From Flavobacteriales bacterium (GTDB taxonomy: Bacteria > Bacteroidota > Bacteroidia > Flavobacteriales_F > PHOS-HE28): a stretch of DNA of 64,000 bases. The position numbers and the translations under genes are program-made. The number at the start of each line of letters is the position of its first letter. Within the stretch, counting starts at the first letter, position 1. The DNA lies in NCBI GenBank assembly GCA_026129465.1, contig JAHCIA010000001.1:2617964-2681963 (forward strand), read 5' to 3'. Positions 17,067 to 26,136 of this stretch are shown here, one piece after another. The notes beneath the pieces are model-generated. The model ran no database searches and was not told where the DNA came from. It worked only from the letters and a program-made list of their open reading frames with translations.

Positions 17067-20000
17067 TCACCGCCATTCCAACGCCGGCGCACCGATGGCC
17101 TTCAAGCGTTCCTCCAAGGCGGGTAGTCCCTGTATGAGACCGTTCATGCGTAGCTCCAGATCGCCCAGCATGCGCTCGGCAATGTCCGCGTTCGCCCTGT
17201 GGGTGGGCGTGGGCCCATAGCTGATGGACCATGCGCCGCTGGCGGCCCCCAGGCGATCGCCCGCCGAGAGCATCGCGTTCTTCTCACCCACCTGTGCGCG
17301 GGCTTTGCTGCCGTTCAACTCCAGGTCCAGTTCCTGCACGGTGCGGTGCAGCTTCAGCAGATCGTCCTGGAGGGCGGCATCGCTGCGGGTGGCACGCGTG
17401 TATGCGGTGCGCATCACCTCGCTGCGGGTGCTGGCCTCCTTCAGGCGTTGCTGCAGGGCTTCCTGCTTGCCGCGCAGGGCTTCCACGCGCTGCTGGTAGG
17501 CCACTGCGTCATCCGGTGTCGCACCGGGCAGGTGGCCCTTGCGCAGCGGTTCCACCCGCACAGGCACCGTGGCGCTCATCGCCGTGAAGGCACCGTTCTG
17601 CTGCTTGTACAATTGCGCGGTATAGGTGCCCGGCGCCACCAAAGGGCCGCGTGGTGAGCCGCCCATGTTGTCGCGTGTCACGGGCCGTGCCGCCGATGCG
17701 CGCAGGTCCCAGGTGACCCGCTGGAAACCCGCGCTGTTGGTGGCCTTCACGCGGTCCACCACCTTGCCCTGCGCATCGCTGATCACCAGCCACACGCCCG
17801 GTTCCAGTGCGCGTTCCTCGGCCTCCACCGCGTCCCAGCCGGGGAATGCCAGCGGCTTGCTCTCCTCTTTCAGCTTCTTCTCGGCCTCCTGCCGTTGCTT
17901 CCTCGGGCCGGTGTAAGCCTCCTTCAGGAAGTAGTTGAACGTGGCCCCGAATTCCGGATTGGCACCCACGTAGTAGTTGTCGCCCAGCATGCCCTTAGGG
18001 CCGTAGCCCAGCAGCTGGCGCGGGCTGTACCACGCGGCGGTGCGCGGCGCGAAGAGCGTGGCTTCGGCTTTCGGGGTGTCCTCGGTGTATTCGCGCAAGG
18101 CAGCGTAGTCGTCCAGGATATAGATGCCACGCCCGAAGGTGCCGAGCACCAGGTCGTTCGCTTTGCGCTGGATGGCGATGTCGCGCACGGCGATCGGGGG
18201 CAGCCCGCCCTTCAGCGCCTGCCATTCACGACCGCCATTGAAGCTCACATACACGCCGAACTCCGTGCCCAGGAAGAGCAGCCCGGGTTTCACATGGTCC
18301 TGCACCACGCGCCAGAGCAGGGTGCGCTCGGGCAAGCCTGAAGCGATGCTGGTCCACGTGCGGCCGCGGTCGGTGCTGCGGTAGATGTAGGGCTTGAAGT
18401 CGCCGTACTTGTGGTTGTCGAACACGGCGAACACGGTGTTGGCATCGTGGAGGTCGGCCTTGATGTCGTTGCAGAAGGCGGTGGCGGGCAGGCCCGGCAG
18501 ACGACCCACTTCGATGCGTCGCCAGGTGCGGCCTTCGTCCTCGGTCACCTGCAGCAGGCCATCGTCGGTGCCGGCGTAGATCAGCCCCTGCACCACGGGC
18601 GAAACGCCCAGCGAGGTGATGCTGCTGTAGTCGCTCATGGCGTAGATGTCCCAGGGGTTGTCCCAGCCTTGCGTGGTGCCGAAGTAGGGCGTGCGGATGC
18701 GCTCGGTGTTGGTGGTGAGGTCGCCGCTGAGGGCCGTCCATGTATCGCCGCGGTCGGCGCTCTTCCACACGCGCTGGGTGCCGAAGTAGAGTGTGGCGGG
18801 GTCGTGCGGGCTCACCACGATCGGCGCGTCCCAGTTGCTGCGTTCGGTGGGTTCGCCTTCGGCGGGCTGCGGGCGGATGTAGGTGTTCTCGCCGGTCGTC
18901 CGGTCGTGGCGCACGATGTTGCCCTGCTGCCATTGCGCGTACACGATGTTCGGGTTGCCCGGCTCGGTGGCGGGCTGGTGGCCATCACCGCCCAGCACCA
19001 CGTACCAGTCGTCGTTGCGGATGCCGTGGATGTTGTCCGTTCGCGAGGGACCGCCCTGCGTACAGTTGTCCTGTGTGCCGCCGTACACGTTGTAGAAGGG
19101 CTCGGCGTCGTCCACGGCGATCTTGTAGAACTGCGTCACGGGCAGGTTGGCGATGTACCGCCACGTTCTGGCGCGGTCGAAGCTTTCGTACAGGCCGCCG
19201 TCGGTGCCCACGAGCAGGTGGTCGGGATCATCGGCGCTGAAGGCGATGGCGTGGTCGTCCACGTGCTTCTGTTCCACGTTCACGCGGCGGAAGTTCTTGC
19301 CGCCGTCATCGGAGGTGAGCAGGTAGTTGCTCACCAGGTAGAGCCGGTCGAACTGGTGCGGGCAGGCGTAGAGCTCCTGGTAGTAGTGCGGACCAGTGCC
19401 GCCGCTGACGGCATCGCTCATCTTGGTCCAGCTCATGCCGCGGTCGCTGCTGCGGTACACGCCGCCTGTACGACGGTCCTCCTCGATGGCCGCGTAGACC
19501 ACATCGGGCCGTTGCGGCGAAAGCGCCAGGCCGATCTTGCCCAGGTTTCCCGCAGGCAGGCCGCTGCTGAGTTTGGTCCAGGTCTCGCCGCCGTCGGAAC
19601 TGCGGTGGATCGCGGAGCCCGGCCCGCCACCCATGTAGCCGGCCACGGTGCGGTGGCGCTGCCAGGTGGCGGCATAGAGCAGGTTGGGTTCGCGCGGATC
19701 GATCAGCAGGTCGGTGGCACCCACCCATTCGGCATCGCCCAGGGTGCGCCGCCAGGTCTTGCCGCCATCGGTGGTCTTGTACACGCCGCGCTCGCCACCC
19801 TTGCTCCACAGGGGGCCTTGCGCGGCCACCCAAACGGTGTTGGGGTCGGCGGGGTGCACGATGATCTTCGAGAGGTGCTCGCTGTTCTTCAGGCCCAGGT
19901 TCGTCCAGCTCTTGCCGCCGTCCATGCTGCGGTAGATGCCGTCACCGTAGGCTACGTGCCGGCCTCCCACGTTCTCGCCGGTGCCCACCCACAGCACTTC

Positions 20001-20321
20001 GGGGTTCTGCGGGTCGAGGGTGATGCAGCCGATGGAGTAGCTGGTCTGCCCGTCGAAGATGGGCGTCCACGTAGTGCCGGCGTTCTCGGTTTTCCATACG
20101 CCACCGGAGCCCACGGCCACGTACCAGGTGCTGGCTTTCTGCGGATGGATGGCGATGTCGGCGATGCGCCCGGACATGAAGGCCGGTCCGATGGAGCGGA
20201 ACTTCAGGCCGCTGAAGTGATCGGTCTTGGGCGCTTCTGGTTTGGCCTTGCTGCGGTTGGCCTGTGCGTGCAGGGCGATGGGCGCAATGGCGATGAGGAA
20301 GGAGAGCAGAAGATGTTTCAT
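17067..20321 (-). CDS. Secreted sortilin/BNR-repeat beta-propeller protein
   Basis: About 1084 residues from the ATG that opens the signal peptide MKHLLLSFLIAIAPIALHAQ. The first 700 residues hold many Asp-box/BNR motifs (SMDGGKSWTNL, TTDGGKTWRR, SSDGGETWTK, SSDRGMSWTK, STDRGRTWTS), typical of the VPS10/sortilin and exo-alpha-sialidase-like propellers. The family is often annotated as a 'glycosyl hydrolase', but no catalytic residues are identifiable. A C-terminal region of about 300 residues carries beta-sandwich segments (VRVEPLRKGHLPGATPDD) and a helical tail. Members are abundant, exported proteins in Bacteroidota whose substrate is unknown. No T9SS sorting domain is seen. Confidence 0.82.
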   Translation of the reverse strand: MKHLLLSFLIAIAPIALHAQANRSKAKPEAPKTDHFSGLKFRSIGPAFMSGRIADIAIHPQKASTWYVAVGSGGVWKTENAGTTWTPIFDGQTSYSIGCITLDPQNPEVLWVGTGENVGGRHVAYGDGIYRSMDGGKSWTNLGLKNSEHLSKIIVHPADPNTVWVAAQGPLWSKGGERGVYKTTDGGKTWRRTLGDAEWVGATDLLIDPREPNLLYAATWQRHRTVAGYMGGGPGSAIHRSSDGGETWTKLSSGLPAGNLGKIGLALSPQRPDVVYAAIEEDRRTGGVYRSSDRGMSWTKMSDAVSGGTGPHYYQELYACPHQFDRLYLVSNYLLTSDDGGKNFRRVNVEQKHVDDHAIAFSADDPDHLLVGTDGGLYESFDRARTWRYIANLPVTQFYKIAVDDAEPFYNVYGGTQDNCTQGGPSRTDNIHGIRNDDWYVVLGGDGHQPATEPGNPNIVYAQWQQGNIVRHDRTTGENTYIRPQPAEGEPTERSNWDAPIVVSPHDPATLYFGTQRVWKSADRGDTWTALSGDLTTNTERIRTPYFGTTQGWDNPWDIYAMSDYSSITSLGVSPVVQGLIYAGTDDGLLQVTEDEGRTWRRIEVGRLPGLPATAFCNDIKADLHDANTVFAVFDNHKYGDFKPYIYRSTDRGRTWTSIASGLPERTLLWRVVQDHVKPGLLFLGTEFGVYVSFNGGREWQALKGGLPPIAVRDIAIQRKANDLVLGTFGRGIYILDDYAALREYTEDTPKAEATLFAPRTAAWYSPRQLLGYGPKGMLGDNYYVGANPEFGATFNYFLKEAYTGPRKQRQEAEKKLKEESKPLAFPGWDAVEAEERALEPGVWLVISDAQGKVVDRVKATNSAGFQRVTWDLRASAARPVTRDNMGGSPRGPLVAPGTYTAQLYKQQNGAFTAMSATVPVRVEPLRKGHLPGATPDDAVAYQQRVEALRGKQEALQQRLKEASTRSEVMRTAYTRATRSDAALQDDLLKLHRTVQELDLELNGSKARAQVGEKNAMLSAGDRLGAASGAWSISYGPTPTHRANADIAERMLGDLELRMNGLIQGLPALEERLKAIGAPALEWR

Positions 20322-20389
20322 GGGTTGCTGTGAACGCGTTGAAGATCGACATTGTGCGGGAAGAACGACGGCAACGCGGATGGTGAAGG

Positions 20390-20437
20390 CACTCACCCTG
20401 CGGGCTCGTGAAATACGTTCAGCCGCAGATGACGCGG
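20390..20437. repeat. Short direct repeat, copy 1
   Basis: A 48-bp unit containing CTGCGGGCTCGTGAAATAC. It is repeated 71 bp downstream at 20461-20508 with three mismatches. Confidence 0.75.
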
Positions 20438-20596
20438 ATGACGCAGATGCCAGCTTGCCGCACTCGCCCTGCGGGCTCGTGAAATACATTCAGCCGCAGA
20501 TGACGTGGAAGGGTGCGATGGGTATCATTCAGCACCGATACCGCGCGCTCATCGGAACGACGGCATTCATCTGCGCCATCTGCGTCATCTGCGGCT
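20421..20596. repeat. Inverted repeat with GCAGATGACGC arms
   Basis: The left arm 20421-20449 (AGCCGCAGATGACGCGGATG and on) and the right arm 20568-20596 are complementary at about 27 of 29 positions and could form a long stem. The same word family appears as an inverted pair at 12.4 kb, which suggests a dispersed intergenic element. Confidence 0.6.
20461..20508. repeat. Short direct repeat, copy 2
   Basis: The second 48-bp copy, 45 of 48 identical to 20390-20437. Both lie in the 303-bp gap upstream of the BNR-repeat gene, which otherwise shows no gene. Confidence 0.75.
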
Positions 20597-20624
20597 CGCA
20601 TTTCTGCTCTGCGGCTTGCCGCGA

Positions 20625-22430
20625 TCACTCCACCCGCCGGAACACCAGGTCGGTGCCATCCGGGTGCGAGAGCACCAACTCGTTGCCGCGGAACGCATAG
20701 CGCAACCAGCCGAGTGACATGGCCTTCATCATCTCCTGCTCCACCTCGCCAGCGTGTTCGTGGCACAGCACCTTGGTCTGTGCCAAAGGCCCGAAACGCA
20801 GGGTCTTGTCATGGACCTCGAAAGGCCCCCTGAGGCTGTTGCAGCCGGTGCCGCCCAGCAAGTGCCCTTCCGCTGCGAAGAACTCCAGACGCGCCCCTTC
20901 GCGCAGTTCGCCGGGACGCACCGGCAATTCGCCCACGCGCACCAGCATCCACACATCGTGCAGGCGCGCCGGTGGCAGGTACTGGCCGCAGCCGTTCACG
21001 TGCTGCTTCATCTTGTTGTCCATGGCATCGATGCGCACAGTGTAGGGGAAGGCATCGCCACTCATGCTGTCCGTGCAGGGCTGCTCCTGGATGGTGACGC
21101 GCAGTTCGCCGCGCTCGGTCTTGGCCTGGTACAGCACCACGTTGGCATCGGCAGCGCGGGCGGGCTGCACCGGCGGCGTGAACCAACCCTGCGCATCGCC
21201 CAGCATGCGGAAGCCCATGGCGCCTTCGTGGTTGATCTGCAGCATCCACTCCGCTTCGTGGCCCGTGCCGTGGAAGTGGATGCCGTCGGTGATCAGTCGC
21301 TGGCGGTGCGTGATCCGTGGGTCCTGTGCGGGCGGAGCTTCGGTGTAGTGCGGATCCGGCGTCCACCGCTCCAGCAGGTAGAGGTAGGGGTCCAGCATGT
21401 GGTTCACGAAGGGCGTCTCCTTGTGCTGCGGGAAGCGCGCGAGGTAGCCGCTGTCGGGCAGCAGCGCCACGATGGCCCCGGTGCGCACGTAGAGGTTGCT
21501 CTCCACGTAGGCGGGCGTCTCCAGCTCGGGCAGTTCGCGGCGCACGAAGTTGCCGGCCGAGGTGCCCAGGAAGCGCGTGTAGTTGCGTTGGGCCTTGCGC
21601 GTGGGCTTGTCCAGTTTGTTGTATACGTACCGCCCTGCCACGCGCTGCTTCAAGGGCAACTGCCCCATGGCCTTCTTCGCATCGCTGAAGGGGTTCACCA
21701 CATTGAAGTCGTCCACCGTCTGGAGGCTCATGGGCACTTCGGGCACCCAGTCCAGCGCGTTCACCGTGTTGAAGGCCCAGCCGCGCGTATGGTATTCATA
21801 GTGGTGTGCGAAGGCGGTGTTGCCCGGCTTGGGTGCGGCGCTGGCGTAGGTCTTGAAGCGGATGTCGGCCGGGAGTCGACCTTCGCGCTGCAACTGCCGC
21901 ACATGCGCGGTGAGCAGGTAGCTCAGCGCGCCGCCCTGGCTATGCCCGGCGATGAGGATGTCGCGGGTGCCAGCGGCGTACAGCGAATCGATCTTGGGCA
22001 TGATGTCGCGTTGCAGGAAGGCCATGCCCACGGTCCAGCCCACGTGCACGGCCGCGCGCGGGTCGTCAGCCAGGTGGTACCGGAAGATGCTGCCGTTCTC
22101 CAGGCGGATCTCACCCTGGGCGGGGATCATCGCCGCATAGCCGTTCTCCAGCCAGCTCACCAGCTCGGCCGTGGTGCCGCGCAGGGCGATCACCGCAGTG
22201 CCGCGGTCATCGGTATGCAGTTCCCACATGTTCTTCAGCCCCATCACCGGCGAGCGGTACACGCGGCGGAAACGCTCGCTGGGCGCGATGGTCATGCCCG
22301 TCATGGGGCTGTCCACGAAGCTCATGTTCACGCGCAGCAGCTCCATGGCTTCGTCGCGGTCGTAGCCGGGTTGGAGCTGGGCGTGGAGGGTGAAGGGGAG
22401 GAGGAGCGCAAGAAGTATGGCTGGGCGCAT
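20625..22430 (-). CDS. Secreted class 3 lipase with C-terminal META domain
   Basis: 601 residues from the ATG that opens a signal peptide (MRPAILLALLLPFTLHAQ). The alpha/beta-hydrolase part has the lipase class 3 nucleophile elbow AGHSQGGALS with S164, preceded by the conserved ALRGT. The C-terminal 110 residues form a META domain (LHDVWMLVRVGELPV, GGTGCNSLRGPFEVHDKTLRFGPLAQTKVLC). Lipase plus META in one exported protein suggests envelope or extracellular ester hydrolysis. The META domain's job is unknown. It is the second META-domain protein within 7 kb. Confidence 0.8.
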   Translation of the reverse strand: MRPAILLALLLPFTLHAQLQPGYDRDEAMELLRVNMSFVDSPMTGMTIAPSERFRRVYRSPVMGLKNMWELHTDDRGTAVIALRGTTAELVSWLENGYAAMIPAQGEIRLENGSIFRYHLADDPRAAVHVGWTVGMAFLQRDIMPKIDSLYAAGTRDILIAGHSQGGALSYLLTAHVRQLQREGRLPADIRFKTYASAAPKPGNTAFAHHYEYHTRGWAFNTVNALDWVPEVPMSLQTVDDFNVVNPFSDAKKAMGQLPLKQRVAGRYVYNKLDKPTRKAQRNYTRFLGTSAGNFVRRELPELETPAYVESNLYVRTGAIVALLPDSGYLARFPQHKETPFVNHMLDPYLYLLERWTPDPHYTEAPPAQDPRITHRQRLITDGIHFHGTGHEAEWMLQINHEGAMGFRMLGDAQGWFTPPVQPARAADANVVLYQAKTERGELRVTIQEQPCTDSMSGDAFPYTVRIDAMDNKMKQHVNGCGQYLPPARLHDVWMLVRVGELPVRPGELREGARLEFFAAEGHLLGGTGCNSLRGPFEVHDKTLRFGPLAQTKVLCHEHAGEVEQEMMKAMSLGWLRYAFRGNELVLSHPDGTDLVFRRVE

Positions 22431-22840
22431 GTGGAGGGCTTGGCGCACAAAGGAACAAGCCGCAGAGTGTCAGGTTCGTGCCTTGCGGTCCGGAAGGCAC
22501 CGGGTTGCGGCCGCTCGGGTATCCGCGATCGATGCCTGGGTCAGTTGTGACGCCCCCCCCCCGCCGATGCTGGTACAGGGTCCGTGTCGCTATGGGTGAC
22601 CTGCGCCCGGAATTGGGGCGAGCCGAGCGCCGCGGGATCCTTTCCACAGATTAGCTTCGGTCCCTGGAATGTGGGATCCTTGCGCTCATGTTATTCCAGA
22701 TAGGAGCACAGCCCATGCACGAGCCGGCCAGGTGTTCCAACCATAGCCCATCGAACTCGCCACCTGATGCGATGACGATGGCCGGGAGCCATTGCTTCTG
22801 AAAGCCGTGCATACATCCAGTTACTGATCCGCCCCCCATC
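22431..22840. other. Intergenic region, no gene seen
   Basis: 410 bp between the divergent lipase and asparagine synthase genes. It contains a run of ten C residues at 22553-22562 and scattered short frames without protein-like composition. No RNA structure was recognised. Confidence 0.4.
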
Positions 22841-24535
22841 ATGTGTGGCATAGCCGGGATCCTGTCCTTCCGTCCAGGCATCGTATCCAAGGAAGTGTTG
22901 AAACGGATGACCGATGCGATCATGCACCGGGGGCCCGATGGCGAGGGGCAGTGGATCGATGCTTCCGCGCGTGTGGGTCTCGGCCACCGCCGATTGTCCA
23001 TCATCGACCTGTCCGCGGCGGGCGCGCAGCCCATGCGTTACATGGACCGGTACAGCATCACCTTCAATGGCGAGATCTACAACTACCTGGAGCTGCGGGA
23101 GGAACTGGAGCGCAAGGGCGTCGCGTTCGTAAGCCAGACCGATACGGAGGTCTTGCTCGCACTCTATCACCTGGAAGGCGAGGCCTGCCTGCGACGCTTG
23201 GACGGCATGTGGGCGTTCGCCATCTGGGACGACCTGCGCCAGGAATTGTTCTGTGCCCGGGACCGGTTCGGCGAAAAACCGTTCCACTACTACAAGGACG
23301 CGAACGCGTTCTACTTCGCCTCCGAGATGAAAGCCCTTTGGGTGGCGGGGGTCCCCAAGGAGGTCGGTGAGGATGCGATGAGCGCATACGAACGGGCGCG
23401 CCGGGTGCATGTCCCGGCCCGCTTGGGCGACACCTTCTACAAGAACATCTTCAAACTGGAGCACAGCCACTGGATGCGCGTCCATGCCGATGGCCGGACC
23501 AGCATCACCCGCTACTACGATATCGACTGGCGGAAGCAGGATTTTCCCGGAACGATGCAGGAGGCGGTGGAGGAGTTCCGAAGGCTGTTCATCGGATCGT
23601 TGCGGTACCGCTGCAGGTCGGATGTCCCGGTGGGTACAAGCCTCAGTGGCGGGCTGGACAGCTCCTCGATCGTCTGCAATGTGGCGCGTTGGAAAGGACA
23701 GGGGCAGGTGAGCCCGCATACGTTCTCCGCACGCTTCGAAGGATACAAGAAGGATGAAGGGTATTTCATCGAGAAGGTCATCGAAAGAACGGGCGTGATC
23801 CCCCATTTCGTCCGGCCCACGGGTGAGGAGATGTTCCGCGACCTGGACACACTCTGCTATCATCAGGAAGAGCCCTTTGCCAGTGCCAGCATCTATGCGC
23901 AGTACCGCGTGCAGCAACTGGCGAAGGAGCACGGGATCTCGGTGCTCATCGATGGGCAGGGGGCCGATGAGCTGTTGGCGGGATACACCTATTACTATCC
24001 CATCTACCTGCAGTCCATGCACGGGCTGAACGTCCCGTGGCGGACCAGGCTCAAGGAGCACAGGGCCTATCAGGAACACGACACCACTGGAAATGCGCGG
24101 AAGCCATGGGTCGGTCTGACCGATATCCGGCAAAGCATGACCTATCTGAGGCGTGGGAGAACGATATCCCTGAATGAAGTGCTGCATCGGAATTTCACCA
24201 AAGGCCCCCTTCAGGAATTGCTTCGGTATGCCGACAGGAATTCCATGGCGCATGGCCGGGAGGTCCGCCTTCCATTCCTGGGCCACGAGCTGGTGGAATT
24301 CTGCTTCTCCCTGCCCGACGACCGCAAGCTGCAGCTGGGATGGACCAAGTATGTGATGAGGAAAGCGTTCGAGGATGTCTTGCCGCCAGAGGTGGCTTGG
24401 CGCAGGGACAAGTTGGGTTTTGAAGTGCCGGAGGAGGATTGGTTGCGACGATACGCGCCTGGCCGGACCTGGTACCGGATCATGCGGGAGAAGTTCGACC
24501 CCGACCACGCGTTCAAGGAACCGAAAGGCTCCTGA
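22841..24535 (+). CDS. asnB: Asparagine synthase (glutamine-hydrolysing)
   Basis: 564 residues. It begins MCGIAGIL, so C2 becomes the N-terminal nucleophile of the class II glutaminase domain after Met removal. Conserved glutaminase motifs follow: MHRGPDGEG, GHRRLSIIDLS, FNGEIYNY. The synthetase domain starts near residue 240, with the ATP-binding SLSGGLDSSSIVC and later DGQGADELLAGYTYYY and EVRLPFLGHELVEF. Such AsnB-like enzymes transfer glutamine nitrogen to aspartate. Homologues in surface-polysaccharide loci modify sugar acids or peptides, but no such cluster is present here. It stands alone in its neighbourhood. Confidence 0.88.
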   Translation: MCGIAGILSFRPGIVSKEVLKRMTDAIMHRGPDGEGQWIDASARVGLGHRRLSIIDLSAAGAQPMRYMDRYSITFNGEIYNYLELREELERKGVAFVSQTDTEVLLALYHLEGEACLRRLDGMWAFAIWDDLRQELFCARDRFGEKPFHYYKDANAFYFASEMKALWVAGVPKEVGEDAMSAYERARRVHVPARLGDTFYKNIFKLEHSHWMRVHADGRTSITRYYDIDWRKQDFPGTMQEAVEEFRRLFIGSLRYRCRSDVPVGTSLSGGLDSSSIVCNVARWKGQGQVSPHTFSARFEGYKKDEGYFIEKVIERTGVIPHFVRPTGEEMFRDLDTLCYHQEEPFASASIYAQYRVQQLAKEHGISVLIDGQGADELLAGYTYYYPIYLQSMHGLNVPWRTRLKEHRAYQEHDTTGNARKPWVGLTDIRQSMTYLRRGRTISLNEVLHRNFTKGPLQELLRYADRNSMAHGREVRLPFLGHELVEFCFSLPDDRKLQLGWTKYVMRKAFEDVLPPEVAWRRDKLGFEVPEEDWLRRYAPGRTWYRIMREKFDPDHAFKEPKGS

Positions 24536-24615
24536 ACGACCCCCACCGGCCAGATGCGTTGCTCCAGATAGCGCCCCCGGAAGCGGGGCACTTTCGGCCC
24601 TTCGTCGAGGTTCTT

Positions 24616-24623
24616 GACCTTTG
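24616..24623 (+). promoter_or_regulatory. Candidate -7 box of the Sua5 gene
   Basis: GACCTTTG is one mismatch from TAnnTTTG and ends 4 bp before the ATG. If used, it would give a leaderless or nearly leaderless mRNA. Confidence 0.35.
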
Positions 24624-24627
24624 CGCC

Positions 24628-25572
24628 ATGGCCACCATCGGCACCGACCTCGCCCATGCCGCTCAGCTCCTGCGCCTTGGGGAGATCGTGGCCATCCCCA
24701 CCGAAACGGTCTATGGACTGGCCGCCAACGCGCTCGACGAGACCGCCGTCCTTCGGGTATTCCAAGTCAAGGACCGGCCGTCCTTCGATCCGCTGATCGT
24801 CCACATCGCCCGGCGCGAAGAGGTGGCCCGCCTGGTGCGCGAGGTCCCTCCAGGCGCCGAAGCCCTCATGGACGCCTTCTGGCCCGGGCCGCTCACGTTG
24901 GTGCTGCCCAAACAGCCCGCCGTACCAGATCTGGTCACCAGCGGCCTGGACACTGTTGGCTTGCGTTTGCCCGCCCACCCCCTTACCCGCGAGCTGCTGG
25001 GCCTGCTGGACTTCCCCCTCGCGGCACCCAGCGCCAATCCATTCGGCTATGTGAGCCCCACCACCGCACAGCACGTGGCCGACCAGCTCGGCGACAAGGT
25101 GCCCTACATCCTCGATGGCGGTCCCTGTTCGGTGGGAGTGGAGTCCACCATTGTGGGTTGGGAAAGCGGTCGATGGCAGCTCTATCGCACGGGGGGCATC
25201 ACGCAGGAGGCCCTCGAACGGGTCGTCGGTCGTGTGGAGCCCGCCATGAAGCAGGTGCTGCCTGTGGCGCCCGGCATGTTGGAGAGCCACTATGCTCCGC
25301 GCAAGCCGCTTTACGTGGGCGATGTGCCCGCCCTGTTGCGCCGTTTTGCCGGGCAGCCCGTGGGCGTGATCGCCTTCCGAAGCGAATACCCGGGTCACCG
25401 CTGTGAGGTGCTTTCCGAGCGCGGCGACCTGGCCGAAGCCGCACGTCACCTCTTCGCCGTGCTGCGCGATATGGATGCCAGCGACTGTGCGGTGATCCTG
25501 GCGGAGCATTTCCCGGAGGAAGGCCTGGGCCGGGCTATCAATGATCGATTGCGAAGGGCTGCGGCCCGGTGA
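24628..25572 (+). CDS. tsaC: Threonylcarbamoyl-AMP synthase (Sua5/YrdC family)
   Basis: 314 residues, a Sua5-length protein with both domains. The YrdC domain begins near LRLGEIVAIPTETVYGLAANA, with KDRPSFDPLIVHI and LVLPKQPAVPDLVTSGLDTVGLRLPAHP. The C-terminal Sua5 domain follows the linker that starts around PGMLESHYAPRKPL. The enzyme makes threonylcarbamoyl-AMP from threonine, bicarbonate and ATP for t6A37 modification of ANN-decoding tRNAs. The ATG was chosen because a GACCTTTG box ends 4 bp before it and the upstream frame is not protein-like. Confidence 0.92.
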   Translation: MATIGTDLAHAAQLLRLGEIVAIPTETVYGLAANALDETAVLRVFQVKDRPSFDPLIVHIARREEVARLVREVPPGAEALMDAFWPGPLTLVLPKQPAVPDLVTSGLDTVGLRLPAHPLTRELLGLLDFPLAAPSANPFGYVSPTTAQHVADQLGDKVPYILDGGPCSVGVESTIVGWESGRWQLYRTGGITQEALERVVGRVEPAMKQVLPVAPGMLESHYAPRKPLYVGDVPALLRRFAGQPVGVIAFRSEYPGHRCEVLSERGDLAEAARHLFAVLRDMDASDCAVILAEHFPEEGLGRAINDRLRRAAAR

Positions 25573-25652
25573 ACCACACTTTCCCGGCACCGGTGCCCGG
25601 ACCATGGCCGGGCCGATGTCGTATCTTTTGGCTCCAACCAAGCCGGTCGGCC

Positions 25653-26039
25653 ATGAGCACCACACTCAACCATAAGGAACTGACGCTGGTCTATGACAGC
25701 ACCACCACCGAGGGCCGCAAGGCCTTGGCCTATGCTTACAGCATGGCACCCAAGGTGAACAAGCAGGACGTGAGCGAGGTGAAGCTCAGCACCACTTTCA
25801 TCCGGCAGGTGCTCAAGCAGTTGAACCTGCGGCCCAAGGACCTGCTGAACCGCGCGCACCCTTATTACCAGGAGAATCTCCGCGGACGCGACCTCGATGC
25901 CGAGGGCTGGCTGCAGGTGCTCACGCACAACCCGGCCCTGCTCAAGGCCCCCATCGCCCTGCAAGGCGACAAGGCGGTGGTCTGCGAGCCCGCTTCGCTC
26001 ATTTGCACCCTGACCGAGGCGCAGCGCAAAGCCTCGTAA
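25653..26039 (+). CDS. ArsC-fold protein lacking the catalytic cysteine
   Basis: 128 residues with the ArsC/Spx-like thioredoxin fold pattern: a first strand (ELTLVYDS), a long helix region, ending KAPIALQGDKAVVCEPASL, which matches the RPIVxxGxxAVIGRP-like segment of the family. Where arsenate reductases and Spx have CxxC or CxxxxxR just after strand 1, this protein reads YDSTTTEGRKAL and has no cysteine. It is therefore unlikely to reduce arsenate and may be a binding or regulatory relative. It sits between the Sua5 gene and dxr on the same strand. A second ArsC-like protein, at 46.7 kb, keeps its CxxC. Confidence 0.75.
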   Translation: MSTTLNHKELTLVYDSTTTEGRKALAYAYSMAPKVNKQDVSEVKLSTTFIRQVLKQLNLRPKDLLNRAHPYYQENLRGRDLDAEGWLQVLTHNPALLKAPIALQGDKAVVCEPASLICTLTEAQRKAS

Positions 26040-26136
26040 GGCTTACCGGCTGAAGCGCGATCTTTGCCCGCTTTCCGGCCGATCCGACATGTGTTTCCCG
26101 TCCCATGGGCACATGCGCACATGGGCGAATGAGCAC

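Noticed and set aside
18411..20333. 640-codon plus-strand frame opposite the BNR-repeat gene
   Set aside because: Same explanation: an antisense frame of a strongly conserved propeller gene, with no recognisable domain.
20390..20508. CRISPR-like array
   Set aside because: Only two direct copies of a 48-bp unit with mismatches and one short spacer; no further units and no cas genes.
22553..22562. Phase-variable C10 tract controlling asnB
   Set aside because: It lies in a long intergenic region about 280 bp from asnB, with no promoter elements recognised around it, so there is no support for a regulatory role.
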